The notes under the pieces were generated by a model, which worked only from the letters and a program-made list of their open reading frames with translations, was not told the DNA's origin and ran no database searches. The translations under genes were made by a program, and so were the position numbers. Shown here in pieces: positions 12,107 through 24,885 of a stretch of DNA of 64,000 nt. How positions within the stretch are numbered: the first letter of the stretch is position 1; each line of letters opens with the position of its first letter. Source of the DNA: Mercurialis annua (taxonomy: Eukaryota > Streptophyta > Magnoliopsida > Malpighiales > Euphorbiaceae); NCBI RefSeq assembly GCF_937616625.2, contig NC_065570.1, forward strand, positions 40,183,665-40,247,664. Reading direction: 5' to 3'.

Positions 12107-13398
12107 ACCAAAGTTTATGAAAGTTCCCATTGTTACCTTCGGAAGCACATGTTTTCTCGTTACCCGTTCGACGATCGAATGGTTAACTTCTAGGTACCCA
12201 TCTTAGGAATACCATTTCCCAAAGCTAAAACGATCCAACGGTCTAATTAATAAATATTAGGGTTTCCCTATACCCTGTCAGCTTTCAGACATCATCTGAA
12301 ACTCATATAATCCATATTCATCAACTATACCTTGAATTGCGTTCCTTACGCTTTCCTTGAGTTTTCCTTAACTCAGGTTATACCAATCGCTGGTGAGAAG
12401 TCGTGTATTCCTAACACTTTCATCCCAGTTCAATCATCGTAATCCTAATGTCTCACGGTACAATGCCCTAGACATTTTGTCAAGAGATGTTCTTATCTGT
12501 AGCTCGTCGTAGCTCGAATGTATATCTCAATCCTACACAAGTTGTAGTTCGTTTAACTTCAACTAGCTGTGTACTTCATAGTCCAATCTGTGTTCTCCAA
12601 CTTCCATTCTTATATGTTTCTGTTGCCCCCTCGAGAATCGCTTACTACTTGATCTCGAGTATTTACTTTCGCTACAGAGTTCCGGTTTAGGTATGCTTAC
12701 AATAAAACAAATCTGTTCCAAACATTATAATCGTTTGTTCACATTTTCAAAACCATTTTGTTTGAAATTAACTGCTTAAACACATGTATAATTGTGCATA
12801 GGGTGATGATACCTCTCATCCCCAAAGAGTTGTCACAACCTATCATCTTTTTGTGAATGATGCGTGTTCTACTAATGTGTGTATTATACATATGTAGTGA
12901 TGCATTCCCTATCAATGTCGTGACATTTATACTTATCTCTCTCATGTCTAAGAACAATTATACCTTTAAAATCATTTGAATGAATAATCATAAAGGTCAA
13001 ATCATTCAGTTTTGTAAGTTTCCTCCGGATACTAAACTCAGTAACCAATAAGAATTCTCCGTACTACCTCACTTCTTCGAATACATATTTCTTCCACAAG
13101 TCGCCCTTGTACTACTGTCGAATAACTTCGATAGTACTCCATGTTGTTTCATGCTTGCTATTCAAGAATCGATGTCGAATTGTCTAGACCATAAGCACGC
13201 GTATATTGTAGTCTTATATTCCAAAGGGATGGCTGAGAACCTATAAGACCTAAGAATATATGAGGAGACATGACTCGAATCCTATAGCTGCAGTAGTTCC
13301 TAGCTCAACCTAGTGACAATGTTCATTCTAGGTACAAACAAACATCAATCATATAACAGCAATGACTACGAATCTGAACGTTGCTCTGATAAAAACTT
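12107..13398 (-). pseudogene. Decayed gag-side interior of element B
   Basis: This is the right half of B's interior, adjacent to its PBS and LTR. Near 13260-13320 the minus strand has the GGAACTACTGC...GGATTCGAGTCATG signature seen just inside the 5' LTR of A (about 8810-8830), F (about 50960) and, in plus orientation, C (about 17850). That places it in the leader upstream of gag. No intact Gag frame is visible; short frames at 12487 and 12739 match no known domain. It is interrupted on the left by element A. Confidence 0.6.
13383..13394 (-). other. Degenerate primer binding site of element B
   Basis: The plus strand reads GCTCTGATAAAA, two changes from the GCTCTGATACCA of A, E and F. On the minus strand this is a decayed initiator tRNA-Met PBS, 4 bases inside the LTR. 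Confidence 0.75.
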
Positions 13399-16136
13399 TA
13401 TCACGACCCGAAATCTCGAGCCACGAGCGGCACTAGGGAATGGTAATGGTAGTTCCGAAACCCGTACCCAGCCTTAAAAACATGTATTTTTTTCGCACAT
13501 ATAATCAAACATACAAATCCTCTTTCATACATAAAACATTTTCGTAAGAGCCTTATCAGGTTAGACGTATGCTAACGTATATTCAAAAACTGAAAACGTC
13601 ACATAGGAACCCGAATCTTACCATGCGATGTCACACATCCTAGCACAGCCCGTTCCATATCAAAACAAACGGTTTTAAAGCGGAAGTCAAAACATCACAC
13701 ATATATCGGAGTTGTATCATACATGAAAACCGTTTGACAAACAAACATACATTGACTAGGACTCAACCCTACTACAGCACTACTGGTTGACTCCTTCTTC
13801 CTGTACTTAAGGACTTATGGTACTGATGTAGAAGTCCGTCGTGTCATAGACTGCACACCTGCAACATACACTGTTGGTGGGTTAGTCGAGACTGAATGAG
13901 TTATACGTTGCATACCCTATTATAAAAATAGCATCACATTTTAATACCATTTTGAGCAAACACAATCACTTCATATACATACACTTTCAATAATTCAAAT
14001 AGGGAAATAGGCAATTAAAACAAGTCTTAATCTTAAGCTTATATCGCTATAGGTATTACCTAGTCTTACAGAGGTATTGCCTTTTCTATCCATTACAAAT
14101 TTTGGGCTAATCACCAGACACAAAGTCTGGGATCAATCAACCAAACACAAATTCTGGAATAATTGCACCAGACACAAAGTCTAGGATCATTCATCCATAC
14201 ACAAATCTCGGGATAATTCCACCGAGTTCACACGAGTTCACAATACACAACTTCACAAGACTTCCACACTTTCACACATCCGAGAGGGCCCTTGGTCAGT
14301 TAGTTGGGTTTGGTCTATGTTTGTTGTCTACAATTAACTCAACTCTGTGATCACATTTCTAACTGGAACCATACACACATTCACAATTTGCATACACAAA
14401 GCAATATAAATAATACACAACAAGCCAATCCATTCCAATACAATTAAGTCGTATACAAACGACACAAACCAATCCAATCAATTCTAGCCAACAAAAACAA
14501 TCCAAGCCAAACAATACAAACAATTCATTCGATGCATTTGAATACTATTCATATAGTATATAACATAAGTTTAATACGATAATGGGAGTAAGTAAAATAT
14601 ACTCATTGTTTGCTTATCCTAAATTTTCGTTTATTATAGCGTAAGCTCCCTAAACTCCTTGTCCGCTAGTATGTCGCCTTATCGGACCTAGGACATTTAT
14701 CAAATAAATCTCAAGTGAGATTCCAATTCAATGGACATATAGACTTGAGATTAACAAGTACATTACTTGTCATATTATCGATCCAGTAGTCGACTATGTT
14801 TCTTAACCGTAGAATAGTCCGACCTATAAATGAAACCAACATTCTTAAATTTTGGAATTTCATCTTCGACTTTAGTTTAGGTCTCGGACTAAGTCTAGCA
14901 CCCGAAGGTGTCGAAAACTAGCCCATAATTTAACAACTTGGGGCTGTCCTGGGTTGCAGAACTGTTACGCGCAACGTAATGTTCTGCTTCGTGTGGGCCA
15001 CTTAGAGGCCGAATTGGCAGAAACGTAAACTTAAATATTTTCAGATAACACCTTTAAGTTTCCGTACCAGCAAATGTAACTTAATTCGGAGTTGTATAGC
15101 TCGAGATATTGCCCTTGCAATATCCCTGTTCTGTAGCGTAACATTTCCAGCAACTATATTAAACTTTCATTCAATCAAACTTAACTCTAATCCTTTCATA
15201 TTCAGCTCTAGCATCATAAATCAAATGCTTAATACACATCAACATTCCTTAATCATGTTCTTAAGCCTAGGGCCGAATGCCCTTCATCCATTTCCTATAC
15301 AAAATTTATAATAAAACAACACAACACAACACTTAACATAAACAATACATCAAATACCTTATCCTCATGACTATTACCAATTCCCTATTCTTAAACACCA
15401 TTCAAATACTTCCATCAAAAGATAAAAAAGTTCAGAATTCATCTTACCCTTGATGATTCTCCATGCCGTAGATTCCTAGTCTCCAAATCATCACCAATTT
15501 GCTTCACCCAAAATCAATTGTACACCACCTAATCATTTAAACAAAATTCCCAAACTTAGTCTTAAGAGCCCTATAAATTAAAATCCACAAATCATCTAAT
15601 TCAAACATGGAAGCTATGAATTCCTCACCTTATCTTGATCACCTTAGTATTAGGAGTATTTTGCGTCCAAAATTGATTATTTTGGTGGAAGAATCATGGG
15701 GTTATGTTCTAGGGGTTGTGTTCGGCAGTAATGGATGAGAAATGGAGAAGAAGAGTTATTTTGGCTCTCTTATCAAATGAAGAACATAATCCCTTAAACA
15801 GTCACTTAATGACTAAAGTGCCACTTTGGCTCGAAACGGTTAATTTGCACGTAAACTCAAATTTCTAATTAACCGGCGTACTTAACTTTCAGAATTTTTT
15901 TTTCCGATAAATTCTTATCTATTAAAATAATAATAATCTTTTCTTTAGACCATTATTATTTTAAAATCATATTTCTTATTAATAATAATGATTCCCATTT
16001 TGAATTATTATTATTTCTCGAGCTATATTTAATAATTCTCATGTCGGTGTCCATTTCCCGACCTACTTGGTCCAAATTACGAAACTTTAGGACGCGTAGC
16101 ATCATTTTCTTATTTTAAAATTATGAGGTAGTTACA
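13399..16136 (-). repeat. 5' LTR of element B
   Basis: Starts TATCACGACCCG and ends GTAGTTACA on the plus strand (about 2.7 kb). Its middle (14870-15010, reverse-complemented) resembles C's LTR at about 37280-37410, sharing words such as CGACACCTTC and GGTGCTA, so B and C belong to related families in opposite orientation. At 14114-14130 and 14168-14185 are hairpins CCAGAC-ACAAA-GTCTGG and a variant. The sequence directly to its right picks up in the middle of C's LTR, so B was inserted there. B's other LTR lies beyond the window. Confidence 0.8.
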
Positions 16137-17768
16137 AATATTCGTAAAGCCACATATTTTAATACGATGAGCTATATGAATATAAAAATGATTGAATTGT
16201 ATTTGAAACGTATATGAATTGTATGTTTGAAAAGTAGTATATATATGTTTGAAAAATATACTACGATATATGCTTCAAAATAATTGTTTAGGTTATTTAA
16301 TAATAACATTATTGAATTAATAAAGAACGTAAATGCTTAAGATACCGGGAAAGGATAAAGCAATATGAAACGAAATCGAATATTGAATGATACACAAGTA
16401 TCGACAATGTAAGAGTAAGGAACTGTAGTACATTCCGATATGTACTATTAACGATAATCAATACCCTATATGTGCGTGTGTTGTAAATTTATGATTAGAT
16501 TGTATTATACATATCATGGTCCATAAAAGATCAAGTAAACAAAAGTCAAGAAAAGAATGATTAACATACGTGATAAGAAAAATTGTATTACATTACATTA
16601 ATAATAAAGATCAGAGATACGAGATTAAACTCGGTAGAACTATCCCGAGACCTATATCTCAGTCATTATCGATAAAAGTCCTTGGGACTCATATGATTAG
16701 AAATTCAAACATAAAACATATCGAGAATTAAAAAGAAATAAAGAACGATAAAGAACGACAACGACAATATGAAACAAATCTTTCCATTAGACGACAATAG
16801 GAACAATGCGATCATTGATTGGATTCAGAGGACATACGGTACCAGAATTCGAAGACGAAGATGAGGTTGAACTCGGTGAAATCGTCTCGGACTTGTGTGT
16901 AAGGAGTTAATTCAGTGAAACTATCTCGTGACTCACACTGACTGTTGCAGACGTAAGAAATTGTACAAGTTTAACTCGGTAGAATTATCCTGGGATTGTA
17001 CCATATGGTTATGGTTAAAATCGGTTGAATTATCCTAGGACCAAACCATAAGGAATGAGTTAAAGCCACTTCTCAGAAGACCAGCTCGATATGGATGTAT
17101 TAGGACAATATGATGCAAAGTTTAAAACGTCCGTTGAAAACCAAAGAAACAAAACGAGAAAAGAACGAAATCAATACCATAATAAGAAAACAAAAGATGT
17201 CAACTATGATATGACATATATATCGTTTATAAAAGGAATATACTATGAAAAGTATATACAATCATTGAAAAGTATAAAAGATCATTGAAACGTATATAAA
17301 ACGATGAATGAGTGATGAATATATAAAATATGATTTGAGAAAAGTAATATTTTCTACTTAAAGCTATTTTCAAACGTTTTCACCCTTTATGTATTATTGC
17401 TTGTAATTTGGTGAACTCGCTCAGTTTTATACTGACCTCGTTGCTCCTCCCATTTTACAGGAAGAGTAAGCTATTATTTGATGAGTCAAGCTTCTGATGT
17501 TTTAATTTTCGGAAGTCATTTGTATGAGGCATGAAAGAAGACTTCCATTCTAACAGTCCGCATCAGTCTAGATGTTTTGACTAAATATTTGTATAAATGT
17601 GTTTCAACTCTGATGTTTTTTATAAATGGGGTCACATGTATTTTGTTATACGAAATATGCTTTATGAAGCACAAAAAATTTATTAGTATTTTGGGCTTGT
17701 TACGGGTGTCAAAACTACCATTCTCATTCCCTAGCGTCAGTCTCGACTCATAAATTTGGGTCGTGACA
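16137..17768 (+). repeat. 5' LTR of element C (right part only)
   Basis: Aligns by eye with 37683-39282 of C's 3' LTR, including ATATTTTAATA near the start and the end GTCGTGACA. About 1.95 kb of the expected LTR start is missing from this side because element B interrupts it; that part should lie left of the window. It carries hairpin units at 16614-16660, 16963-17001 and 17009-17051. The two LTRs of C show many differences, so C is old. Confidence 0.85.
16614..17051 (+). repeat. Hairpin repeat array in C 5' LTR
   Basis: Units share a core like TTAACTCGGTAGAA...TATCC but have different pairing arms: GAGATA (16614) with TATCTC (16655), GTACAA (16963) with TTGTAC (16996), and TTATGGTT (17009) with AACCATAA (17044). 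A weaker unit near 16900 has GTGTG...CACAC. Confidence 0.75.
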
Positions 17769-18973
17769 AAGTTATTATCAGAGCAATGGTTTAGTGTTCT
17801 TAGGCCATTGTTCTTTGTGATTGGAGCATAAGAAAGAGTTAGTCAGTACCTAGGAACTACTACGGATTATAGGGATTTCCAATCATGTCTTTTAAACGGT
17901 ATCATCGTTTTTATAGATTTTTCAAACGTTTTACAAAAATGTCCTCTCCTATGTGTGCCATTAGGATTGAGTTAGATGTGTGCATGAGCACAATTTATGT
18001 TCTGTGTTTACTCGAGTGAGCAATACGCTTTCGTTTATCGAAAGTCTACGAAGAGTGGTATACTCTCGAGCCTCATATTATATAAGAATATCGTTGAGAA
18101 TCATGATGATGTTTATTGATTGAATTTTATATGATGATGAAATATGTATGTGATAAGTGAAACGTATATTGTGATTGATTGATATGGATAGAACTTGTGC
18201 TTATTGATTAAATGATGCCTAGTTATGTTAAGTCTACAGTGAGCGGAATGCTCACAACACTTAAAATACGCGATGTAGCCAAGGAAAATCTAGTAAACAC
18301 AGATTTTCTTTGGATTTAGCTAACATAGATTGTTTATAGCTATGATAGTGATAAGAGTAGAAAATGTACAACGCGAGCACATGATTTTGCACTGCTAAGT
18401 CTACGATGACTGAAATACTCACGAGACTTATAGAACAAACGTAGCCATAGAAGGCCTTAAGGAATTAGATAATTCTTAAGGTTCAGCCTACGCATACGGT
18501 GTTTATTTACGATGGTTTCTATGTGCTATATTTTAAGGAATTTCTCAGGATTCCTTTATATATCTGCCATACTATGAACAATTAACTACTCAAACGCGTG
18601 ATGTGTACAAGTAAATGGACAAGGCTGGAGATGGGGCCAGATATAACGAAGACGAATGGGATCCAGTCCATTCGGCAGATAGAGGCCATGGACGAGGCAA
18701 AGTTAAAAGGTATATGAAATAGATCAAGTAGGGTATGTACAGGCACCAGGAGTGCGGCAACAATCCAACATCAATGTAAATCCGTTGGCAGCATAAATAA
18801 CTAATATGTCAAACTCTAAGCTAATGATTGAACAAGTGCTACAAGGATAATATCAACATGAAAAGAGAAACACATATATAGATTGATATTGGAATACATA
18901 GAAGGAGTTCAATGGATAAAGCGATGCACTAGATTTTCCAAACAAAGGGGAACAAAGTGCTCATAAACCTCAA
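17769..18973 (+). pseudogene. Element C leader and 5' gag remnant
   Basis: Begins with a decayed PBS (TTATTATCAGAGC, 17772-17784) directly after the LTR end GTCGTGACA. Near 17850 it has the CCTAGGAACTACTAC leader signature shared with A, B and F. No open frame of useful length survives. The gag-like region is broken at 18973 by element D, and the 3' part of gag resumes after 33830. Confidence 0.65.
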
Positions 18974-18978
18974 GTAGA

Positions 18979-19059
18979 CGAAATTTGCTGAGAAATTTGC
19001 TGCAAGTGCACAGTGTCAAGAACTTGTTGAGAAATTTGCATGTTTAGTAAGCTTCAACT
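18979..19059 (-). repeat. Scrambled LTR-end patch at the left edge of D
   Basis: Between the target duplication and the intact LTR start lie two imperfect extra copies of the LTR terminus (AAATTTGCTGCAAGTGCACA and TGTTGAGAAATTTGC), joined out of order. AACTTGTTGAG also includes bases (AACT) that lie next to the PBS at the other LTR. See findings. Confidence 0.7.
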
Positions 19060-20688
19060 TGTTGAGAAATTTGCTGCAAGTGCACAGTGTCAACTCATAA
19101 TATAGACTGTGAAGTCCAGATATCGTACCCACAAGGAAAGCAACTAAATACACCCAATTAAGATACTCAATTTGGATAGCCAAAAAGATAATTTGGTTGA
19201 AGTGATTTTAATTTAATAAAACTGAATTAAACAAATATAATTTAGAATAAATGTAAGCTTTTAATGAAAATGGGTTTAAACAATAATAAGGAAGATCAGG
19301 GATTATTAATTTTCTTTATATCATTAATCTCATGGGATATATGGATTATGTTATCAATTTATGGTCCAGGCTAGTCTAATGCATCTATAACTCTCTCTCA
19401 AGCTGCTATAGATAAAAATATACAAATAACCAATTAATAGGCAAATTACTCACTCTCGTGTTATAAAATACCAAATCAAGCGATTAAATGATATTTATTA
19501 AGCAAACCTCAAGAACACGTATTCATTAACTCACTCTCGTGTTATTAATTCATACGTTGTTAATTAACTGATCTATTTCAATTAAGCTCTCTCAAGTCAT
19601 AATTAAAACATAGGGCAGTGAATGAATTGGCCAAAAACATTCAAGCATTATGAGCATTAATTAACACATCATTTTAATAACAATCCAATATCCCAATATG
19701 ATTAAGTAAACATAAGTCCAATTAATAATCCCCGAAAATGGGTTTAGCTACTCATAATTAAAGGAAATTCAACAATAACATATATGGAATTCATGATTAA
19801 CAAGAACACAACGGTAATTGATCTCTCAATAATGTTGTACCTTAACTCCGGAATTCCAATATGTTTTGCGTAATAATCCCAAACTATAGAGTAGAAATGA
19901 TACTAAAATAGACTACCTCTAATGGCTTGTCTATGATCTACAAAGGTGATCTCAAAGATGTTTAAGATCCCAAAAGATTTATTGATCTCTAAAAGAAAGA
20001 TGATTTTTCTCTACACAAATGCAAGCTATTTATAGAGTTGCTAGGAGTGGAGCTCAAGCCAACAATCTCTATTTTCTTCATGGAATTTGAGTGATGATCA
20101 AGTTTTGGATCTCTTCTTTCCATGTAGAGCGGAGTAGGGAGCAAGTTCTTCCATAACCGTCTTGAGTGAATCAGGGTTCACTTATCTCGTTTCCAAAGAT
20201 AGCTTGATTAAATCTCATCTTGATTCATACTTTGAGCGCAAGCCAAGGAAGATCTCTTTGAGTGTGAACCCAATATATGTTGCTTATGGAAGATGTGTGA
20301 ATGTATCGGCCAAGAATCCCCACGCGATTCCCAAGAATCGGAGTTGAACTCCGAGATCAGGAGTCAGCCGGCCCTTGGCCGGCTCATAGTCGTGGGCCGG
20401 CTGAAGGCCGGCTGAGCTGTTGCTTGTGGCTTATTTTCCGGTTCGATTCGTTTTGACTCGGTTTGACCCGAAACTTGGTTGGCTTTCTTGAACTTAGCTC
20501 GAATCCTTCTGGCTCTGACTATTTTTGCATTTTAACTCTGTTTTATTCCTAAAAACTCAAGAAACATTAAATATTTACATTCTACAAATAATTTAACAAA
20601 TAAGCGAAATTAACTAAATATTACATCATAAAATACTAAAAACTAGTAAATAAATGACCTCTAAATGACGTAAAATATACACTTATCA
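19060..20688 (-). repeat. 3' LTR of element D
   Basis: Starts TGTTGAGAAATTTGC and ends ACACTTATCA on the plus strand (1629 bp). It is nearly identical to 32174-33824. It contains a GC-rich block of GCCGGC palindromes at 20363-20417. A 61-codon open frame at 20162 starts at TTG, lies antisense to the element and is simply duplicated with the LTR. Confidence 0.93.
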
Positions 20689-22567
20689 AACCTCCTCACA
20701 CTAATACCTTGCTTGTCCTCAAGTAAGAGTATGATTATTTATAAACACAAATCTAACTACCCACGCAATTTTGAACAATTGTCAATAACATTACTCCCGA
20801 CCGATGAAAATCACGAATGCAATCGTCTAATGTCAACAACTAAAAGAGATGCAAACAAATGAGGAATGCAATTATAATGACTCATTCTGATGACATTGAG
20901 AATACTCTTGAATTGGTATCATGTTAACTCAAGACAATCACAGGGTTACAATCATTTGCGGGACATGCGATCAATTATCCAAAACAATGATGGGCAAGTT
21001 ATGGCATATCATTCATAAGCATCAAGCATAAGCACAATTTCTCACAAGATATCACTCTAACACTCAAGTGTTTCGGGTGTGAAAATGAAGCTCGCTAAAT
21101 ATGCAAATTCGCCATAAGCTTGCTCTTAGTCCCGGACTCCACTATTTAGCTCGGTAAATGACAACTATTATATGGACTTAAAATGGGTTGTAACTTGGCT
21201 AAGGGTTGGGGGTAGGAGAATTTGGATAATTTTTGGCTACAACTTGACTTGGAAAACAACATTTTCTATGAACAATTAGCTTGGAATTTTTCGCACAAGT
21301 GAACTTTTTCTTTCTTTTATTTGCCTTTCTTTATTTATTTTCTTTTTCTAATTTTGTTGATTTTATTTTTCTTTGTTATTCATTTTTTTTTATCTTGTTT
21401 TCTTTTCTTTTCTTTCAAGGCAATTATTTTTTTTTTTCAACACTTGTTCACAGTTTTTATTTCATCGTCAAGCTAGATTCACCTTTCTTTTCTCAACTTA
21501 AGTTGACCAAGTCAAATTGGGGTGTTTAAAGAGGTGAAGTGTGAAAGGGTAAATGTTTGAAATGTGGTAAACATCAAAGAAATGGCTAAGGCTCAAAGGG
21601 TGTAAACTAAGGGTAGAAAGGGTAGGCTTTTGAAAGTGGTCTAGAAGAATGGGGTAATCCTAATGCCATAATCATTTAGTTATCAAAACTCAGCTGTATA
21701 GTCTTGAACAGACACCGAGCAAGTTCTAGGAATTTCGCATGCAATCAACACTCATCAGTAATTAATACGGCTCAAAATGCTCAAAATATGGTGATGTTAT
21801 GCCACATGCTTGACTCCTATGAAATCATGTCAATTTATGCCCAAGATTGTCAAATCTAACCAATTTTTACGCATATCATACATCTGCATCCGGTAACTTT
21901 GATCATGCTCGAGATTTCATAACCAATCATCAGAATTCACCAAAATCTCATCAAAACATGTCATACAAATTGCATTTCATTAGACAAGCATCAATATTTA
22001 ATTGTTTAAACTAGAAAATGCATTTAAGACATTCATTGACCGGGAGATAACCATTAATGACAAAATTTCAAAACTCCGTCTAAAACACTAAAATGACAAG
22101 TAAAAATTTAAAATTAGGAGCCCTCCTCACACTATTTATTAATATAATCTATTCTAATCTATTTAATCAGTTATTTATTATTTTTATTATTTTTCTTCTT
22201 TCCCCACCCCCCACGTGAAAAGAATGCATTGTCCTCAATGTAAATAAAAGTGCACCAAAAGAAGAAGAAAAATAAAAATTCTTCCCTTTTGAAGGTTGCA
22301 GCAAAATTTTCCACAGAGCTGCTGTCTGTATTCGACTGATGACAATGTCTGCTTTAAGCACATGGTGGTGGCTGGACAACAAATAAAAGCTAAAGAAACT
22401 TGTTAAAATAACATAAAAAAAATTGAAACATAAAATGAAAAGTGCTACATAACATAAAATACGAATAAGTCCTAAAGCAAACTAAAACATAATAGAACTA
22501 ATAAGTAATAAGTCAAGCTGAAACATAAGATAACTTATAAGTATGAAAACAACATAAAACAACAAAC
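20689..22567 (-). other. 3' untranslated region and polypurine tracts of D
   Basis: Next to the LTR the minus strand reads TGTGAGGAGGTT (20689-20700), the probable primer tract, with CTTGAGGACAAG just upstream. A second GTGTGAGGAGGG lies at 22121-22132 and a third G-rich tract with ATTGAGGACAATGC at 22201-22240. 21290-21440 is a T-rich run. No coding frame is supported; the 82-codon frame at 21281 is low-complexity Phe-rich sequence. Confidence 0.6.
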
Positions 22568-23783
22568 TCAAACACTGCCTCCTCTGCGAGATCGAGACCC
22601 TCTGCGAAGTTCATCCATCGCTTCTCGGTTGGTTCGCACATCCTGCTCAATCCGACGAACTGCTGCCCGTGTCTCTGCTACGTCAGTCTCAATCCGATCA
22701 ACAACTGCCCGAGCATCTGCTACGTCCCTCTGAACATTCTGACAGATGCGAGTCAGACGTCTAAGTAAAGTGCGCAATGGAACACGTGCTCTGGCAGGAG
22801 GTGGCACTGGTATATCAACTGGAACTGCTGGAGGAACTAGTGGATCGACAACTGGAGGTGGCGGAACTTCGTCTGCCTGAACAGGATGAGCCTGAATATT
22901 TCGCCAAACGCCTTGAATTTTTTTGAAAATTGAGGCGTTTGATGGTCTCAAAAGTAATCATGTCACGACGCTCCGTGACCTTGGTTTCGCCAGTCGGAAT
23001 CCCTACCCGAGCCCTCTGAAGAATTCTGCTAATCAAAATTGGAAAAACCAGCGCTTTTCCCTTGAACCGTGCAGCATCAAAAATATGATCCATAATAATG
23101 GTAGCAAGAGGTATCCCCTGAACTCGACCTGGAAAACCAAAAAACATCCTATCCATTCAATATAAATCAGTCACTCGTACCTCGTTCAGCCCACTAGCTT
23201 TAGGTGAAACGTTGAAAGCAAAAAGATAAGCTAACAACCGCGGACGAAGCTCGAAATTCTTAGCTAGAAAGCATCTCATTCCCCTCTCTGCTGCCCAATC
23301 AATGTGGAACTTATGCTTGGCAATATCCACACTCCATTCCTTGTCACTTATAATTTCCTTCCTAAAGGCATGAAATTCAGGACAACCTTCGCCTTGAACT
23401 GGTAGTTCCAACAATTCATTCAACAAATCCATCGAAATGTTGATTTGTCGACCATGCACAAAGCTCTCAAAGACAGCCACCTTTGCTCGCTCCTTGTACT
23501 TGATATTAGCGTAAAATTCCCTCACCAAAGTTGGGTAATACTCACCATTGAGGTCAAGTATTTTAGCCCAACCCAAGCTAGCAAAAGCGTCTCTGATCCC
23601 AAACTCCGCATCAACCTCGCGATGGACCGTTTTCTCAAGAATCATCGTGTTTGACGCACATGAGTCGAACCGCTCACTGTTTTCTGCTGTCAGAAGTCTG
23701 CTAGAGTCATGAGGAACACCCTTTCGTTTCCTCTGTGCCTGTTTTCCTCTTGAAGTCCCAGCTGCAGTCGATTTTTGAGTCAT
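22568..23783 (-). pseudogene. Athila-type extra ORF (env-position protein), broken
   Basis: Starts at ATG 23783 with a basic N-terminus (RGKQAQRKRKG). A globular region follows, with WAKILDLNGEYYPTLVREFY and LLNELLELPV, which I recognise as the style of Athila ORF1-type or 'putative plant transposon' proteins. A TGA at 23157-23159 interrupts it, but the same frame continues (MDRMFFGFPGR). Near 22930 a run of A/T bases marks a frameshift into a Pro-rich linker (PPPPVVDPLVPP) and a C-terminal heptad-like region with repeated VDRIETDVAETR-type segments, probably a coiled coil. The function of this protein is not established. It sits between pol and the 3' LTR, where other lineages carry env-like genes; no membrane segment is evident. 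Confidence 0.65.
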
Positions 23784-24885
23784 TTTATCCTGAAATACTT
23801 ACAAAATTTACACAACAAATTCCACCAACACTAACAACAACCAACAAAGTATTCACAAGGTGCCCAATCACTCACATTTGTTTCCATCAAATTGCTTAAA
23901 CTACATGCCAACATTATTTATTTATATTTGACAAATTCTATTGTATTAAGCCTAGATAATGTGCAAAAAGTGTGTGGGTGAATCCTATTAGAGTACAAGA
24001 AGTGATTACAACTTCTATTAACACTAGAATTTTAATTTATTCAATTTCCCTAATTTTCAATTTCTAGGGTTCTTCCTAATTTTTTTTCAATTTGATGCAA
24101 ATTAAGGATGAAAAACTCAAATTACATGTTGGGTGTTCTATATTGAAGCTAATTACACTATATATAAGCAACAATTTCATCAATTAAAGTTAATTCACAA
24201 AAATTTCATTCTAAAATTGAAATAAGGAAAAAGAATGAGTTGAACTTACCTTGAACTTGATGATTAGAAACAATTTAGACTATGGGGAAGAATAGAAAAG
24301 CTCCAAATGAATGTAAAAAACAAAGAAAGCAAGTGTTGTTGTGTCATGAAACAAATAAGGAAAGTAGGGTTTTAAAAATACAAGACTTATGGAGAAGAAG
24401 AAGAAAACAAATGCCAAAATCTGTTTTAAAAAAAGAGACAGACTCTCAGCCGGTCCTTGGCCGGCTCGCGATCGTGGGCCGGCTGAAGGCCGGCTGACGG
24501 TCTGTTAACAAGCTAATTTTTTTTTCGCATTTTTATAATCGGCCGGTGCTCGGCCGGCCTGACTTCGGGGACCGGCTGACCTGCTGGAAAGAATTTTTTG
24601 AGAATTTTTTTTTTGTTTTTAATTTTATTTTGATTTATATTGAATATTAAATTTATTACATATAAAATAATAAGAAAAAAAAAACATAAAGTAAAGCAAA
24701 AACAACAATACGAAATGACATTACGACTGACACATGAATTTGTGGGCTCTTTATTCATTTTTATTGAAATGACAGAAAACAACAATACGAAACAAGAATA
24801 ACACATACGGAAAAGAAAAATAAAACACAAAACAAACACATACTACGAACTCATCATAGCCCCACAATTTTGAACCAAAACGTCC
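23784..24885 (-). other. Spacer in D with GC-rich palindromes
   Basis: Non-coding spacer between the two 3' ORFs of element D. It contains a block at 24447-24500 closely matching the GCCGGC-rich block of D's own LTR, and a second similar cluster at 24541-24580. The rest is AT-rich with no supported gene. Confidence 0.6.

Noticed and set aside
20162..20347. 61-codon frame, repeated at 33288-33473
   Set aside because: Starts at TTG, antisense to element D, and present twice only because the LTR is present twice.
21281..21529. Phe-rich 82-codon frame
   Set aside because: Product of a T-rich tract in D's 3' untranslated region.
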